Positions 49,147-57,979 of a DNA stretch of 64,000 nucleotides are shown in pieces. The notes under the pieces are model-generated. The model saw only the letters and a program-made list of their open reading frames with translations. It had not been told where the DNA came from and made no database searches. The stretch is from an uncultured Collinsella sp. (GTDB lineage: Bacteria > Actinomycetota > Coriobacteriia > Coriobacteriales > Coriobacteriaceae), in contig CABUOA010000006.1 in the NCBI GenBank assembly GCA_902493145.1, positions 15,810-79,809 of the forward strand. Reading direction: 5' to 3'. How positions within the stretch are numbered: position 1 is the stretch's first letter; each line of letters begins with the position of its first letter. Made by a program: the position numbers and the translations under genes.

Positions 49147-51271
49147 GCGTTTCTGGTCTAGACGCGTTTTGACGCGCCGTCCGAGCTGCCATTGCAAGCG
49201 AGGCGGCTTTATGGGTCGAGCCGGTGTCGATCTGTTTATCGAAGACGGCGCCTATACCACGCTTTCTTCTGCCGTGGTCATCCTAGTGGTGCTCACATTG
49301 TTGTTTTCGTCGACCGCGGCGATATGGAGCATGTCGCGTGCCGGGGACACCCAGGTGGCGGCCGATAGCGGCGCGCTGGCGGGTGCCAACGTAGTGTCGT
49401 CCTATCACACGGCTGCCACGGTGGTTGATGCGAGTATCTTGAGTCTGGGGCTGGCGGGGTTTGCCACGATCGGGACGGGCCTGGTCGCCATCCTCATCCC
49501 GGGTGCCGAGCCGGTTGCCGGCAATATGGTCGACACCGGGATCGAGATCATTAAAACGCGCAACAAGTTTGCCAAAAGCGCATCGGAAGGCTTACAGAAA
49601 ATCGAGACGGCTCTGCCGTATCTGATCGCCGCGCGTGCCACGCAGGCGGTGTCGGCGCAGGATACCGATAGTGTGACCTATACCGGTACGGCGCTTGCCG
49701 TACCCAGGACATCCGAGTCGGACTTTGCTGCGCTCAAAGGGTCAGAGATCTCGACCGATACCATTAAAGACACATCAGATGATTTAGAGCGTGCGGCCGA
49801 GGAGCTGCGGAAGGCCTCGGAGGAGACGGCGAAGGCAAAGGAGCGCGCTTGGCTGGCGGATTGTGGTGGGTCTGACAAGGGCTCGGTCGGCAGCTGTTCT
49901 TGTATGTGGGAGCGCGCAAAAAGCCTAACGGATCTTTCCGGTGTTCAAAATCCGCATTACTCATCGAGCGTTACGTGGGAGCCTCAAGTTGCCCTTGATC
50001 GCGCGAAGGACTACTACCATTGGCGTCTGACAAATGAGAAGCCCCAGGGCTCGAGTGTCGAGATGAAGGCAGAGTCTGCGGCGCGTAAGGCGTTTTATAC
50101 CTATGCGAACGCGGAGGTCGATCGGGCATATATAACCGAGAACGGAGACAGGGTTTCCTCCTATATTCCGCTGCTGCCGCGCAACTCTGATGAGGTTCGG
50201 GCGACGGAACTCTATACCGATGCGGTGTGGCCGACTAGCGTAAACGATGACAAGGCGTATCTGCATTACGGGACGACCTGCCCTAACTATAAGAAAGGGA
50301 CGCCGAGCGGATTTGCTTCGGTTGCCGATTACGATGGACAGGATAAATGCAGCAAATGCCATTTTGGCGTTTTGTCGCTTGGTGCTGTTGCGGCGCCTTC
50401 AACCTCTATCGAAAACGGCTTCGAATATCACTTCGACGAGTTCAAAAAGGCCTTGGAGGAATACGTCAAATGTCGGAACAAAGAGCTTGAGCTCATGCGT
50501 CAGACCGAGGATGAGGCCGACCGTGCGAGCAATGCGTTTGACCAGGCCATTAAAGCGCTTTCGGGCGAGCGTCCGCGTATCGCTCCGCCCGGTCGCAACG
50601 GCGTGGTTGCCTTTGCGGTTTCGGGTGCCATCTCGAGCCCCGATGAGCTCAACTCTTCGTTTAACACGGCAGTCAGGCTTGGCGATCGCGGTGCCATCTC
50701 TGCCGCGGTGCTGGCGCCCGATGGGGCGACGGCGCAAAACAACGTGCTTTCGCGATTTTTCTCGACATTGAAGGAACGCTCGGGTGGCGTTGCCGGCGTA
50801 CTCGATGGCGTCATGGATGTCTGGGGACGGCTGCTTGTGGGATACGGAGACATCCAAGGTTCGGCCGACGAACTTATGGACGAGATGATTAAAGGCCTAG
50901 GAGGGGGCAGCGGCGCGTTGGGCTCCATCGCATCGTGGCTCGGCGATACCGTTTCGGCGTCCGTGGCGGCGCTGGGTTTGGAACCGTGCGACTTGCGCCT
51001 GCGAAAGCCGGTGCTGACTGATTCCGCCAACGTCATTAAGAGCCCGGGGTCTGACATTGCTGGTCTCTCTCAAGCGCAAGACAAACTGCGAAGTATTCCG
51101 TTGGGCGTGACCGATCCCAAGGCGCTTTGCGAGGCGTTGGAATATCAAGTCGAACGCACCATCAGCGGTACGGTGTTCACGCTTGCGGAGATTCCTCTGC
51201 CCGGCGGCGGCTCCATCCCGCTCACCGTCGATGTCGCCACGCTGGTTGGCGCTCTGGGCGGTGGGTCGTAA
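49118..51271 (+). CDS. TadG-like pilus protein
   Basis: 717 residues; ATG at 49118 with GGAGGGAG upstream, overlapping the previous gene by 29 bases. The N-terminal hydrophobic segment 'LSSAVVILVVLTLLFSSTAAIWSMSRAGDTQVAADSGALAGANVV' (about 48-92) is the TadG/TadE-like 'Tad domain' seen in putative Flp pilus-assembly proteins. The large C-terminal part is extracytoplasmic, with coiled-coil stretches (about 200-255 and 460-500) and two CxC/CxxC sites (SCSC, CSKC) that might form disulfides or bind metal. It ends with a hydrophobic Gly-rich region. A pilus tip or adhesin-like role is inferred. Confidence 0.75.
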   Translation: MIRGLLHGIKRFWSRRVLTRRPSCHCKRGGFMGRAGVDLFIEDGAYTTLSSAVVILVVLTLLFSSTAAIWSMSRAGDTQVAADSGALAGANVVSSYHTAATVVDASILSLGLAGFATIGTGLVAILIPGAEPVAGNMVDTGIEIIKTRNKFAKSASEGLQKIETALPYLIAARATQAVSAQDTDSVTYTGTALAVPRTSESDFAALKGSEISTDTIKDTSDDLERAAEELRKASEETAKAKERAWLADCGGSDKGSVGSCSCMWERAKSLTDLSGVQNPHYSSSVTWEPQVALDRAKDYYHWRLTNEKPQGSSVEMKAESAARKAFYTYANAEVDRAYITENGDRVSSYIPLLPRNSDEVRATELYTDAVWPTSVNDDKAYLHYGTTCPNYKKGTPSGFASVADYDGQDKCSKCHFGVLSLGAVAAPSTSIENGFEYHFDEFKKALEEYVKCRNKELELMRQTEDEADRASNAFDQAIKALSGERPRIAPPGRNGVVAFAVSGAISSPDELNSSFNTAVRLGDRGAISAAVLAPDGATAQNNVLSRFFSTLKERSGGVAGVLDGVMDVWGRLLVGYGDIQGSADELMDEMIKGLGGGSGALGSIASWLGDTVSASVAALGLEPCDLRLRKPVLTDSANVIKSPGSDIAGLSQAQDKLRSIPLGVTDPKALCEALEYQVERTISGTVFTLAEIPLPGGGSIPLTVDVATLVGALGGGS

Positions 51272-51747
51272 TGAGTATCCGCATGCGTCTGCGCGAGGAG
51301 CGCGCCCAAGCGACGGTGGAGATAGCAGTGGTTACGCCCGTTTTGCTGGTGCTGGCACTCATCGTATACAACGTCATGATCTATGCCAGCGCTGTCGCGC
51401 GCTTCGACCGCGTGGTGCCCGACATCGTGTTGGCGCACGCCGTGGCGCCGAGCGGGGAGGGCGACGAAAGCTCTGTCGATGCCTCGGCGACGGTCCGGAC
51501 TCAAATTCTGAATGCCATGGAAGGCTATGACTTGCAGATCGAAGTGTCGAGCGAGCAAGGCGCGGAGGCATCGGATGGTGGCCTGCTCTCCCTATCCGGT
51601 ACGTTTAGGACCTACACCTGCACCATGCACTATGAGCCGTGGCCGACTTCTCTCAGCATCGCTGGCGTTCCGCTGGGGGCGCCGACAACGTTGTCGCACG
51701 AGCGCGCGGTGACGGTCGATCCATGGCGTCCGGGGGTGGTCATGTGA
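51271..51747 (+). CDS. TadE-like minor pilin
   Basis: 158 residues; the ATG at 51271 overlaps the previous stop by one base. 'EERAQATVEIAVVTPVLLVLALIVYNVMIYASAVARFD' (about 8-45) is a clear TadE motif. The C-terminal part is a short extracytoplasmic domain. Co-translation with the TadG-like gene is likely. Confidence 0.85.
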   Translation: MSIRMRLREERAQATVEIAVVTPVLLVLALIVYNVMIYASAVARFDRVVPDIVLAHAVAPSGEGDESSVDASATVRTQILNAMEGYDLQIEVSSEQGAEASDGGLLSLSGTFRTYTCTMHYEPWPTSLSIAGVPLGAPTTLSHERAVTVDPWRPGVVM

Positions 51748-52103
51748 CCGCGGTCTCGTCCTACATCGCCTACGCGCGGGCACTCAATAGGCTGGGCTGG
51801 ACGCCGGCCGAGTTTGCGGTGGCGGAGTCGTTTGCCGTGCGCCTGCGCGGCATGCTGGGACGGTGTCCGGTTGCCGCCAACGGTCTGCCGCTCGTCATGG
51901 CATTTCCACGCTGCTCTTCGGTCCATACGTGTTTTATGGCCTATCCCATCGATATCGCCTTTATCGATGCACGTGGCTATGTCCTCGTATGCTACGAAAA
52001 CGTACGTCCCTGGCGTATGTGCTCCTGCCCCGGCGCCTGGGCCGTACTAGAGCGTCCTTCAATCATTGTTTCGACCCCTGCTCTCCAACGCGTGCCGGCT
52101 TAA
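51744..52103 (+). CDS. DUF192-family protein
   Basis: 119 residues from a GTG at 51744 overlapping the previous stop. Residues about 30-110 match DUF192: 'RLRGMLGR', 'CSSVHTCFMAYPIDIAFIDARGYVL', 'RPW' and the final 'AWAVLE'. DUF192 proteins are small, of unknown function, and often lie at the end of Tad loci in this group. It is the last gene of the pilus operon. Confidence 0.8.
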   Translation: MTAVSSYIAYARALNRLGWTPAEFAVAESFAVRLRGMLGRCPVAANGLPLVMAFPRCSSVHTCFMAYPIDIAFIDARGYVLVCYENVRPWRMCSCPGAWAVLERPSIIVSTPALQRVPA

Positions 52104-52161
52104 GAATTGGCGACAGCGGACTTTCGTCATACGAAATTGGGTAAGATGGAGGAGAAGATGC

Positions 52162-52427
52162 ATGGATGTTGAGATCCATCCCAACGCTAAAAAGCACCTG
52201 ACGGAAAAGCAGGTGCTTAGCGCTTGGCTTGCGGTTACTGAGTGCATTCGTCGCGAGCCGAAGGACGAGCCGCCGAGATGGCTTGCGATTGGATGGCTCC
52301 CAGACGGACGAAGCGTGGAGCTTGTCGCGGTCGAGCTTGTCCGTGGGGGCTTATCATTCATGCCTTGTCTCCAGTCCAGAAGAAATTTTGGCAGGAGATT
52401 GAACGGGCTCGGCAAAGGGGTCGATGA
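52162..52427 (+). pseudogene. Toxin-like gene with frameshift in a G5 run
   Basis: From the ATG at 52162 the product begins 'MDVEIHPNAKKHLTEKQVLSAWLAV...WLAIGWLPDGRSVELVAVELVRGG', like small toxins of type II toxin-antitoxin pairs. After a run of five G (52345-52349) the expected ending 'LIIHALSPVQKKFWQEIERARQRGR' is found only in another frame, which stops at 52427. One extra G would restore a single 89-residue protein whose stop overlaps the antitoxin start (ATGA). So the gene is broken, phase-variable, or read by ribosomal frameshifting. The family assignment is tentative. Confidence 0.65.
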
Positions 52428-52711
52428 TGGGCAAGACGTATACGGCCGCTAATGGTCAGGTTGTAACGGATGAAATGATTGACGCGTGGTGCGAGTCGTA
52501 CGAGCGCGGAGAGTTTCCGGATGGCGAACACACCGTTGGTGGGATCGTGCATGGACGGCCCCCACTCTCAGGTGAGGGGACGGCAACGCTGTCGGTCAAG
52601 ATTCCTCTGGGAATGAAGGAGGCCATTCGTCGACGGGCGGCTGCCGAGGGGATGACGCCAAGTGAGTTTGCCCGTGCGGCTCTGAGCGAAAAACTTCTTG
52701 CTGCCGGCTGA
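52424..52711 (+). CDS. Ribbon-helix-helix antitoxin-like protein
   Basis: 95 residues; ATG at 52424. The C-terminal 45 residues ('TATLSVKIPLGMKEAIRRRAAAEGMTPSEFARAALSEKLLA') form a CopG/RHH DNA-binding motif. The N-terminal half ('VTDEMIDAWCESYERGEFPDGEHTVGGIVHGRPPLSGEG') is typical of RHH antitoxins with a toxin-binding extension. It follows the frameshifted toxin-like gene and may still autorepress the pair. Confidence 0.8.
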   Translation: MMGKTYTAANGQVVTDEMIDAWCESYERGEFPDGEHTVGGIVHGRPPLSGEGTATLSVKIPLGMKEAIRRRAAAEGMTPSEFARAALSEKLLAAG

Positions 52712-52774
52712 TGCCTCTGACGTGCCGATTTATAGAACCGAGGCTGTGCTCAAAAACTTTTTTAAAATTCTCGG

Positions 52775-52802
52775 TTGACCGGAACGCGTCCTTGGTTATA
52801 CT
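52775..52802 (+). promoter_or_regulatory. Promoter of tRNA-Phe
   Basis: TTGACC (52775-52780) and TATACT (52797-52802) with a 16-base spacer; an A/T-rich block with TTTTTTAAAA precedes it. Confidence 0.85.
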
Positions 52803-52834
52803 AATCAAGCCTTGAAACAAGGCACACCTTAAAT

Positions 52835-52889
<55 letters not shown>

Positions 52890-52907
<18 letters not shown>

Positions 52908-53142
52908 CCTTGAATTGACTAGGACCTCTGCAAAGGGGTCCTTTTCTTTTATGTAGCCCTCGCACGGAATCGAACCCCGTGAGGGCGCGGAGCTGAGTAA
53001 ACGCGTAAGCGTTTGCCAGCGCAGCTCGCAAGGCGCGTAAGCGCCGCAGCGGTCCGTCCGCGCAGCGCGCGGACGCGATTCCCTTCCCCGCCACCTTGAA
53101 TTGACTAGGACCTCTGCAAAGGGGTCCTTTTCTTTTATGTAG
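52890..53142. repeat. tRNA-Phe 3'-end duplication element (186-bp period)
   Basis: A perfect 67-bp direct repeat, 52890-52956 and 53076-53142, contains the tRNA 3' end from the T loop plus its terminator (GGACC/GGTCC hairpin and TTTTCTTTT). The 119 bases between the copies begin with an inverted copy of the tRNA T-arm (52966-52978 complements 52884-52896), then a series of hairpins: AAACGC-GTAA-GCGTTT (52999-53014), GGCGC-GTAA-GCGCC, and GTCCGCGC/GCGCGGAC, ending CGCGGACG just before the second copy. A related element follows tRNA-Leu. Confidence 0.9.
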
Positions 53143-53150
53143 GGTTCTGC

Positions 53151-53196
53151 GGAAACTGCGTCCCAGAATAAGGGCTCAGAACGGGACACACTTTCC
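53151..53196. repeat. Imperfect inverted repeat before the GH5 gene
   Basis: GGAAACTGCGTCCC (53151-53164) and GGGACACACTTTCC (53183-53196) are complementary at 12 of 14 positions. The rest of the gap to 53390 shows nothing I can assign beyond a promoter-like GTATACT near 53316. Confidence 0.55.
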
Positions 53197-53390
53197 GGTG
53201 CCTGCCTCCGGCGCGCGTACACACCTCGTCGCACCATTCCGAGTCCGTCTGCTCCCAGACATTCCTCCCACTTTCGCGTCACTTTGCAGACCGTTCGGTC
53301 GCCTGTCCGCACACGCGGGTATACTCAAAACGATACTTATCCTACGCAATACGATGCGGGTTCGACCTGCATGATCCGAAGGGGGCAGTG

Positions 53391-54452
53391 ATGGAGAGGA
53401 TACTCGGCGTTAATCTCTCTGGCTGGTTTATTCCCGAGCCTTGGGTGACCCCGTCGCTGTACGCGGCGACCGGTGCATCCAACGCGGCCGAGCTACAGGA
53501 GGCCATGGGTACCGCCGCCTATAACGAGCGCATGCGCCGCCATTACGAGACGTTTGTGAGCGAGGACGATTTTCGCCGCATGGCGCAGATTGGTCTCAAT
53601 GCCGTGCGTCTGCCGGTGCCCTGGTATGCCTTTGGCTCACAGGGGTCCGATGCGTCCTACATCTCGGTTGTCGACTACATTGACCGTGCAATTGAGTGGG
53701 CTGCCAAGTACGACATCCGCGTGCTGCTCGATCTGGCAACCGTGCCCGGTGGCCAGGGCGATTCCAACGATTCGCCCACCACGCCGGAGGCTGTCGCCGA
53801 GTGGCATTCGTCCACCAACGGCCGTCATGTCGCGCTCGACGTGCTCGAGCGCTTGGCCGATCGCTATGGCGAGGCCGAGAGCCTGCTGGGCATTGAGCTG
53901 CTGGACACGCCGCAGATGAGCGTTCGCAAGAGCCTCTTCACCATGACGGATGGCATTCCGGCCCACTACCTGCGCAATTTCTATCGCGATGCCTACGAGC
54001 TCGTTCGTTCGCATATGCCCGAGGATAAGATCGTCGTCTTCTCGTCGTCGGGGCATCCCAGCGAGTGGAAGCATTTTATGCGCGGCGCCAAGTACAAGAA
54101 CGTCTACATGGACCTTCACCTGTACCATTACCGTGACGAATATGCGCTCGACATCACGAGCCCCCGCGGGCTGACGACGGCGATTTCGCGCAACAAGCGC
54201 GAGCTCAAAGAGGCGATTTCGACTGGGTTCCCCGTGCTGGTGGGCGAATGGTCGGGTGCGGCGATCTTTGCCAACTCGTCGGTTACGCCCGAGGGCCGCA
54301 ATGCCTACGAGCGCGTGTTTATCGCCAACCAGCTGGCTTCGTTTGCGCCGGCTGCCGGTTGGTTCTTCCAAACGTGGAAGACCGAGAAGCGCATTGCAGC
54401 ATGGGACGCCCGCGCGGCGCTTGGTACGCTCGAGCGCGGCATGATTGAATAG
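53391..54452 (+). CDS. GH5-family glycosidase-like protein with altered catalytic site
   Basis: 353 residues; ATG at 53391 behind AAGGGGGCAG, preferred over the GTG three bases earlier. A TIM-barrel of the exo-1,3-beta-glucanase/GH5 type: 'GVNLSGWFIPEPWVTPSLY' at the N-terminus, 'IGLNAVRLPVPWYAFG', 'DIRVLLDLATVPGGQGD', 'MDLHLYHYRD' and nucleophile Glu in 'VLVGEWSGA'. The usual acid/base 'NEP' after strand 4 reads 'LDTP' here ('GIELLDTPQMS'), so the general acid Glu seems missing. No signal peptide: a cytoplasmic location and a changed or lost activity are likely. Confidence 0.8.
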   Translation: MERILGVNLSGWFIPEPWVTPSLYAATGASNAAELQEAMGTAAYNERMRRHYETFVSEDDFRRMAQIGLNAVRLPVPWYAFGSQGSDASYISVVDYIDRAIEWAAKYDIRVLLDLATVPGGQGDSNDSPTTPEAVAEWHSSTNGRHVALDVLERLADRYGEAESLLGIELLDTPQMSVRKSLFTMTDGIPAHYLRNFYRDAYELVRSHMPEDKIVVFSSSGHPSEWKHFMRGAKYKNVYMDLHLYHYRDEYALDITSPRGLTTAISRNKRELKEAISTGFPVLVGEWSGAAIFANSSVTPEGRNAYERVFIANQLASFAPAAGWFFQTWKTEKRIAAWDARAALGTLERGMIE

Positions 54453-54458
54453 GTTGAT

Positions 54459-55337
54459 ATGACGCAAAACAGCGCCCATACGGGCAAACTCTATGTGGTC
54501 GGTACGCCCATCGGCAACCTAGGCGACCTGTCCCCGCGCGTTGGCGAGGCTTTTGCCGCCGCCGATGCCATTTGCTGCGAAGACACGCGTGTGACGTCAA
54601 AGCTGCTGATGCACCTGGGCATTTCCAAGCCGCTTGTCCGTTGCGACGAGAATGTGATCGCTAGCCGCGCTGCCGGCCTGGTCGACCGTCTGCTGGCGGG
54701 GGAGACCCTCGCCTTTGCCTCGGACGCCGGCATGCCGAGCGTGTCCGATCCCGGCCAGGCGCTGGTCGAGGCGGCGCGTGAGGCCGATGTGCCCGTCGAA
54801 GTTATTCCCGGGCCCTCTGCTTGCGTCACGGCGCTCGTTTCGTCCGGCATTCCCTGCGAGCATTTTTTCTTCGAGGGCTTTTTGGGCCGAAAGCACGGCG
54901 ACCGTGTGCGCCGTTTGCAGCGCCTTGCCGTGGTGCCTGGCGCACTCATCTTCTACGAGTCTCCACATCGTATCGTGGCGACGCTCGAGGCCGTGGCGGA
55001 GGTCTTTCCCCAGCGTGAGGTCGCCGTCTGCCGCGAACTCACCAAGCTGCACGAGGAGGTCTTGCGCGGGCCCGCTGACCAGCTTGCCGAGGAGCTGCGT
55101 GCTCGCGGCGAGGTAAAGGGCGAGATTGCGCTGGTCATCGCGCCGCCGAGCGAGGACGAGGAGGCCGGCATCGCGCCGGTTGGCGCTGCGGTAGCGGATC
55201 CCGACGAGGCCCTGCGCGAGGATATCCGCACCGCGCTCGAGGAGGGGGAGCCCGCCTCTGCGGTGGCCAAGCGCCTGTCTCAGAAGTATTCGCGCCGCAA
55301 GCGCGATGTCTATGCCATGGTGCTCGATATGCAATAG
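54459..55337 (+). CDS. rsmI: 16S rRNA (cytidine-1402 2'-O) methyltransferase
   Basis: 292 residues, six bases after the GH5 gene. The tetrapyrrole-methylase-type fold is clear: 'LYVVGTPIGNLGDLSPR', 'DAICCEDTRVTSKLL', 'SDAGMPSVSDPGQALV', 'VIPGPSACVTALVSSGIP', 'FFFEGFL' and 'IFYESPHRI'. It methylates C1402 in 16S rRNA using S-adenosylmethionine. A C-terminal helix-turn-helix-like tail ('SAVAKRLSQKYSRRKRDVYAM') matches the family. Confidence 0.95.
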   Translation: MTQNSAHTGKLYVVGTPIGNLGDLSPRVGEAFAAADAICCEDTRVTSKLLMHLGISKPLVRCDENVIASRAAGLVDRLLAGETLAFASDAGMPSVSDPGQALVEAAREADVPVEVIPGPSACVTALVSSGIPCEHFFFEGFLGRKHGDRVRRLQRLAVVPGALIFYESPHRIVATLEAVAEVFPQREVAVCRELTKLHEEVLRGPADQLAEELRARGEVKGEIALVIAPPSEDEEAGIAPVGAAVADPDEALREDIRTALEEGEPASAVAKRLSQKYSRRKRDVYAMVLDMQ

Positions 55338-55406
55338 ATGGAGGATATCCAGCCCTTGCGCTAGAATCATCCCCTGTATGCAACGTTTTTCTGGAGGACA
55401 AACCCC

Positions 55407-57008
55407 ATGGATCAAAGCAAGCCTTCGTTCTTTATCACGACGCCCATCTACTACGTCAACGCCGATCCGCACCTGGGCACGGCTTATTCCACCATCATCG
55501 CCGACGTTCAGGCTCGCTATCGCCGCTCCGCCGGCTATAACGTCAAGTTCCTGACCGGCATGGACGAGCACGGCGAGAAGGTCGCCGAGGCCGCAGCCAA
55601 GCATGGCATGACGCCGCAGGAGTGGACCGATAGCCAGGCCCCGCACTTCAAGGAGCTTTGGAGCAAGCTCGAGATTTCCAACGACGACTTCATCCGCACC
55701 ACCGAGCCGCGCCAGCATCATGCCGTGCAGTATCTGTGGGAGCGCATGAAGGAGTCCGGTTACCTGTATAAGGGCAGCTACGACGGTTGGTATTGCGTGC
55801 CTGACGAGACCTACTTCACCGATACGCAGGTCCAGAAGGGCGACGAGGAGTACGGCAGCGTCGGCCAGCATCTATGCCCCGACTGCCACCGTCCGCTTGA
55901 GCGCGTGCAGGAGGAGTCCTACTTCTTTAAGCTTTCCGCCTTCCAGGACAAGCTTCTCAAGCTCTATGACGAGCACCCCGACTTTGTCGAGCCTGCGTTC
56001 CGCATGAACGAGGTACGTAGCTTTGTCGAGGGCGGCCTTAACGACCTTTCCGTGAGCCGTACGAGCTTTGACTGGGGCATTCAGGTCCCGTTTGACGAGG
56101 GTCACGTGACCTACGTGTGGTTCGATGCGCTGCTCAACTATATGACTGCCGTCGGCTACGGTGTCGACACCGACGAGGCCCGTGCCGAGCTGGCCTATCG
56201 CTGGCCCGCGCAGTTCCATATTGTGGGTAAGGACATCATTCGCTTCCACTGCGTCATTTGGCCCGCCATGCTCATGGCCATCGGCGAGGCCCTGCCCGAG
56301 CACGTCTTTGCCCACGGCTTCCTGACCGTGCGCAATGCCGAGACCGGCAAGGCCGAGAAGATGTCCAAGAGCCGCGGCAACGCCATCGCTCCGCAGGATG
56401 TTATCGACATGCTGGGCGTCGAGGGCTACCGCTATTACTTTATGACCGACGTGGTCCCCGGCACCGACGGCGCCATCAGTTTCGATCGCATGGAGCAGGT
56501 CTACAACGCCGATCTGGCCAACAGCTGGGGCAACCTCATTTCGCGCTCGCTCAACATGAGCGCAAAGTACTTTGACGGCTGCGCCCCGGCTAAACCGGCG
56601 TCTGCCGATGCGTTCGATAACCCGCTGGCAAAGATTGCCGATGGCCTGGTCGACCGCTACATGGCCAAGATGGACGTGCTCGATTACGGCGGAGCCAAGG
56701 ATGAGGTCATGGAGCTCATCCACGCCGCCAACCACTACATCGAGGACTCCGAGCCCTGGGCGCTTGCCAAGGACGAGGCCAAGGCTGACGAGCTGGCATT
56801 TGTGATCTACAACCTGCTCGAGGCCATCCGCATCGCCGCCCACCTGCTGATGCCGCTCATGCCCCAGACTTCTGCCGAGGCTCTGCGCCGCCTGTCCTGT
56901 GAGGGCGAGGCCGCGAGCGACGACCTCAAGGGCATTTGCACTTGGGGCCTGCTTGCTGGTGGTCAGCCCGTCGAGAAGGGCGATCCGCTGTTCCCGCGTC
57001 TGGCGTAG
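55407..57008 (+). CDS. metG: Methionine-tRNA ligase
   Basis: 533 residues; ATG at 55407 with TGGAGG upstream. Class I synthetase: the HIGH-like motif in 'NADPHLGTAYSTI' (about 19-31), zinc/connective-peptide region with a single CPDC pair (about 157-160), 'WPAQFHIVGKDIIRFHCVIWPAMLMA', and KMSKS at 318-322 followed by RGN. The C-terminal anticodon domain (about 380-510) is present. The C-terminal tRNA-binding EMAP domain found in longer homologues is absent. Confidence 0.96.
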   Translation: MDQSKPSFFITTPIYYVNADPHLGTAYSTIIADVQARYRRSAGYNVKFLTGMDEHGEKVAEAAAKHGMTPQEWTDSQAPHFKELWSKLEISNDDFIRTTEPRQHHAVQYLWERMKESGYLYKGSYDGWYCVPDETYFTDTQVQKGDEEYGSVGQHLCPDCHRPLERVQEESYFFKLSAFQDKLLKLYDEHPDFVEPAFRMNEVRSFVEGGLNDLSVSRTSFDWGIQVPFDEGHVTYVWFDALLNYMTAVGYGVDTDEARAELAYRWPAQFHIVGKDIIRFHCVIWPAMLMAIGEALPEHVFAHGFLTVRNAETGKAEKMSKSRGNAIAPQDVIDMLGVEGYRYYFMTDVVPGTDGAISFDRMEQVYNADLANSWGNLISRSLNMSAKYFDGCAPAKPASADAFDNPLAKIADGLVDRYMAKMDVLDYGGAKDEVMELIHAANHYIEDSEPWALAKDEAKADELAFVIYNLLEAIRIAAHLLMPLMPQTSAEALRRLSCEGEAASDDLKGICTWGLLAGGQPVEKGDPLFPRLA

Positions 57009-57051
57009 AGACCGCGCGAGCGCCATATCGGCAATTTGATGTTTAGATGTA

Positions 57052-57086
57052 AGGGCATGGCCGCAACGGTCCATGCCCTTTCGTTT
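57052..57086 (+). terminator. Intrinsic terminator of metG
   Basis: AGGGCATGG (57052-57060) pairs with CCATGCCCT (57071-57079), followed by TTCGTTTC. Confidence 0.82.
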
Positions 57087-57118
57087 CAAGACGCCGCCAT
57101 CATGCTAAGGAGGCAACT

Positions 57119-57979
57119 ATGACAACTTCGCCTTTGGCAAACCCCACGGCAACAAGGGAGCTGCTGGAGGAGTTTGGCCTTGCGACCAAGCACCGCCTGG
57201 GCCAAAACTTCCTGATCGACAACCATGTGATCGAACGCATCTGTGAGCTCGCTGAGCTTGCAGGTGACGAGCGCGTACTCGAGGTGGGTCCGGGTTGCGG
57301 TACGTTGACACTTGCGTTGCTGCAGGAGGCGGCGTGCGTCACGTCGATCGAGGCAGATCCCGAGCTCGAGCCGGTGCTCGACGCCCACGCCGCCGACTAT
57401 GCCAACTTCCGCTTTATCATGGGCGACGCGCTTAAGGTGGGCCCGGAGCAGATTGAGCAGGCTGCGGGCGGTGAGCCGACGGTATTTGTCGCGAACTTGC
57501 CCTATAACGTGGCGGCGACGATCATTTTGCAATTTTTCCAGACGATGCCGGCGCTCAAACGCGCCGTCGTCATGGTGCAAAAGGAGGTTGCCGATCGCAT
57601 TGCCGCAGTGCCGGGCAACAAGACCTATGGCGGCTATACGGCAAAGCTTGGCCTGTATGCGCAGGTAACGGGTCGCTTTGAGGTGCCGCCGCGTTGCTTT
57701 ATGCCGGCGCCACACGTGGACTCGGCCGTCGTGCGTATCGACCGTGTTGACGGTGTGGTGCCCGAAGGACTCGATCGCGAATTTGTGGCCCGCGTGATTG
57801 ATGCTGCATTTGCTCAGCGTCGCAAGACCATCCGCAATTCCATGAGCGCCAACGGCTTTGCCAAGGACGTGCTCGATGCCGCCTTTGAGGCTTGCGGTAT
57901 CGCACCCACCACGCGCGCCGAGACGCTCGATGTTGCCGACTTTGTCCGTCTGGCCCGGGAGCTTTCCCATGACGCTTAA
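57119..57979 (+). CDS. rsmA: 16S rRNA dimethyladenosine transferase
   Basis: 286 residues; ATG at 57119 behind AAGGAGG. It dimethylates A1518 and A1519 of 16S rRNA. Motifs: 'KHRLGQNFLIDNHVIERI', SAM-binding 'VLEVGPGCGTLTLALLQ', 'SIEADPEL', catalytic 'ANLPYNVAATI', and 'KEVADRIAA' followed by 'YGGYTAKLGLYAQV'. The C-terminal 'FAQRRKTIRNSM' is typical. The TatD gene starts inside its end. Confidence 0.96.
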   Translation: MTTSPLANPTATRELLEEFGLATKHRLGQNFLIDNHVIERICELAELAGDERVLEVGPGCGTLTLALLQEAACVTSIEADPELEPVLDAHAADYANFRFIMGDALKVGPEQIEQAAGGEPTVFVANLPYNVAATIILQFFQTMPALKRAVVMVQKEVADRIAAVPGNKTYGGYTAKLGLYAQVTGRFEVPPRCFMPAPHVDSAVVRIDRVDGVVPEGLDREFVARVIDAAFAQRRKTIRNSMSANGFAKDVLDAAFEACGIAPTTRAETLDVADFVRLARELSHDA

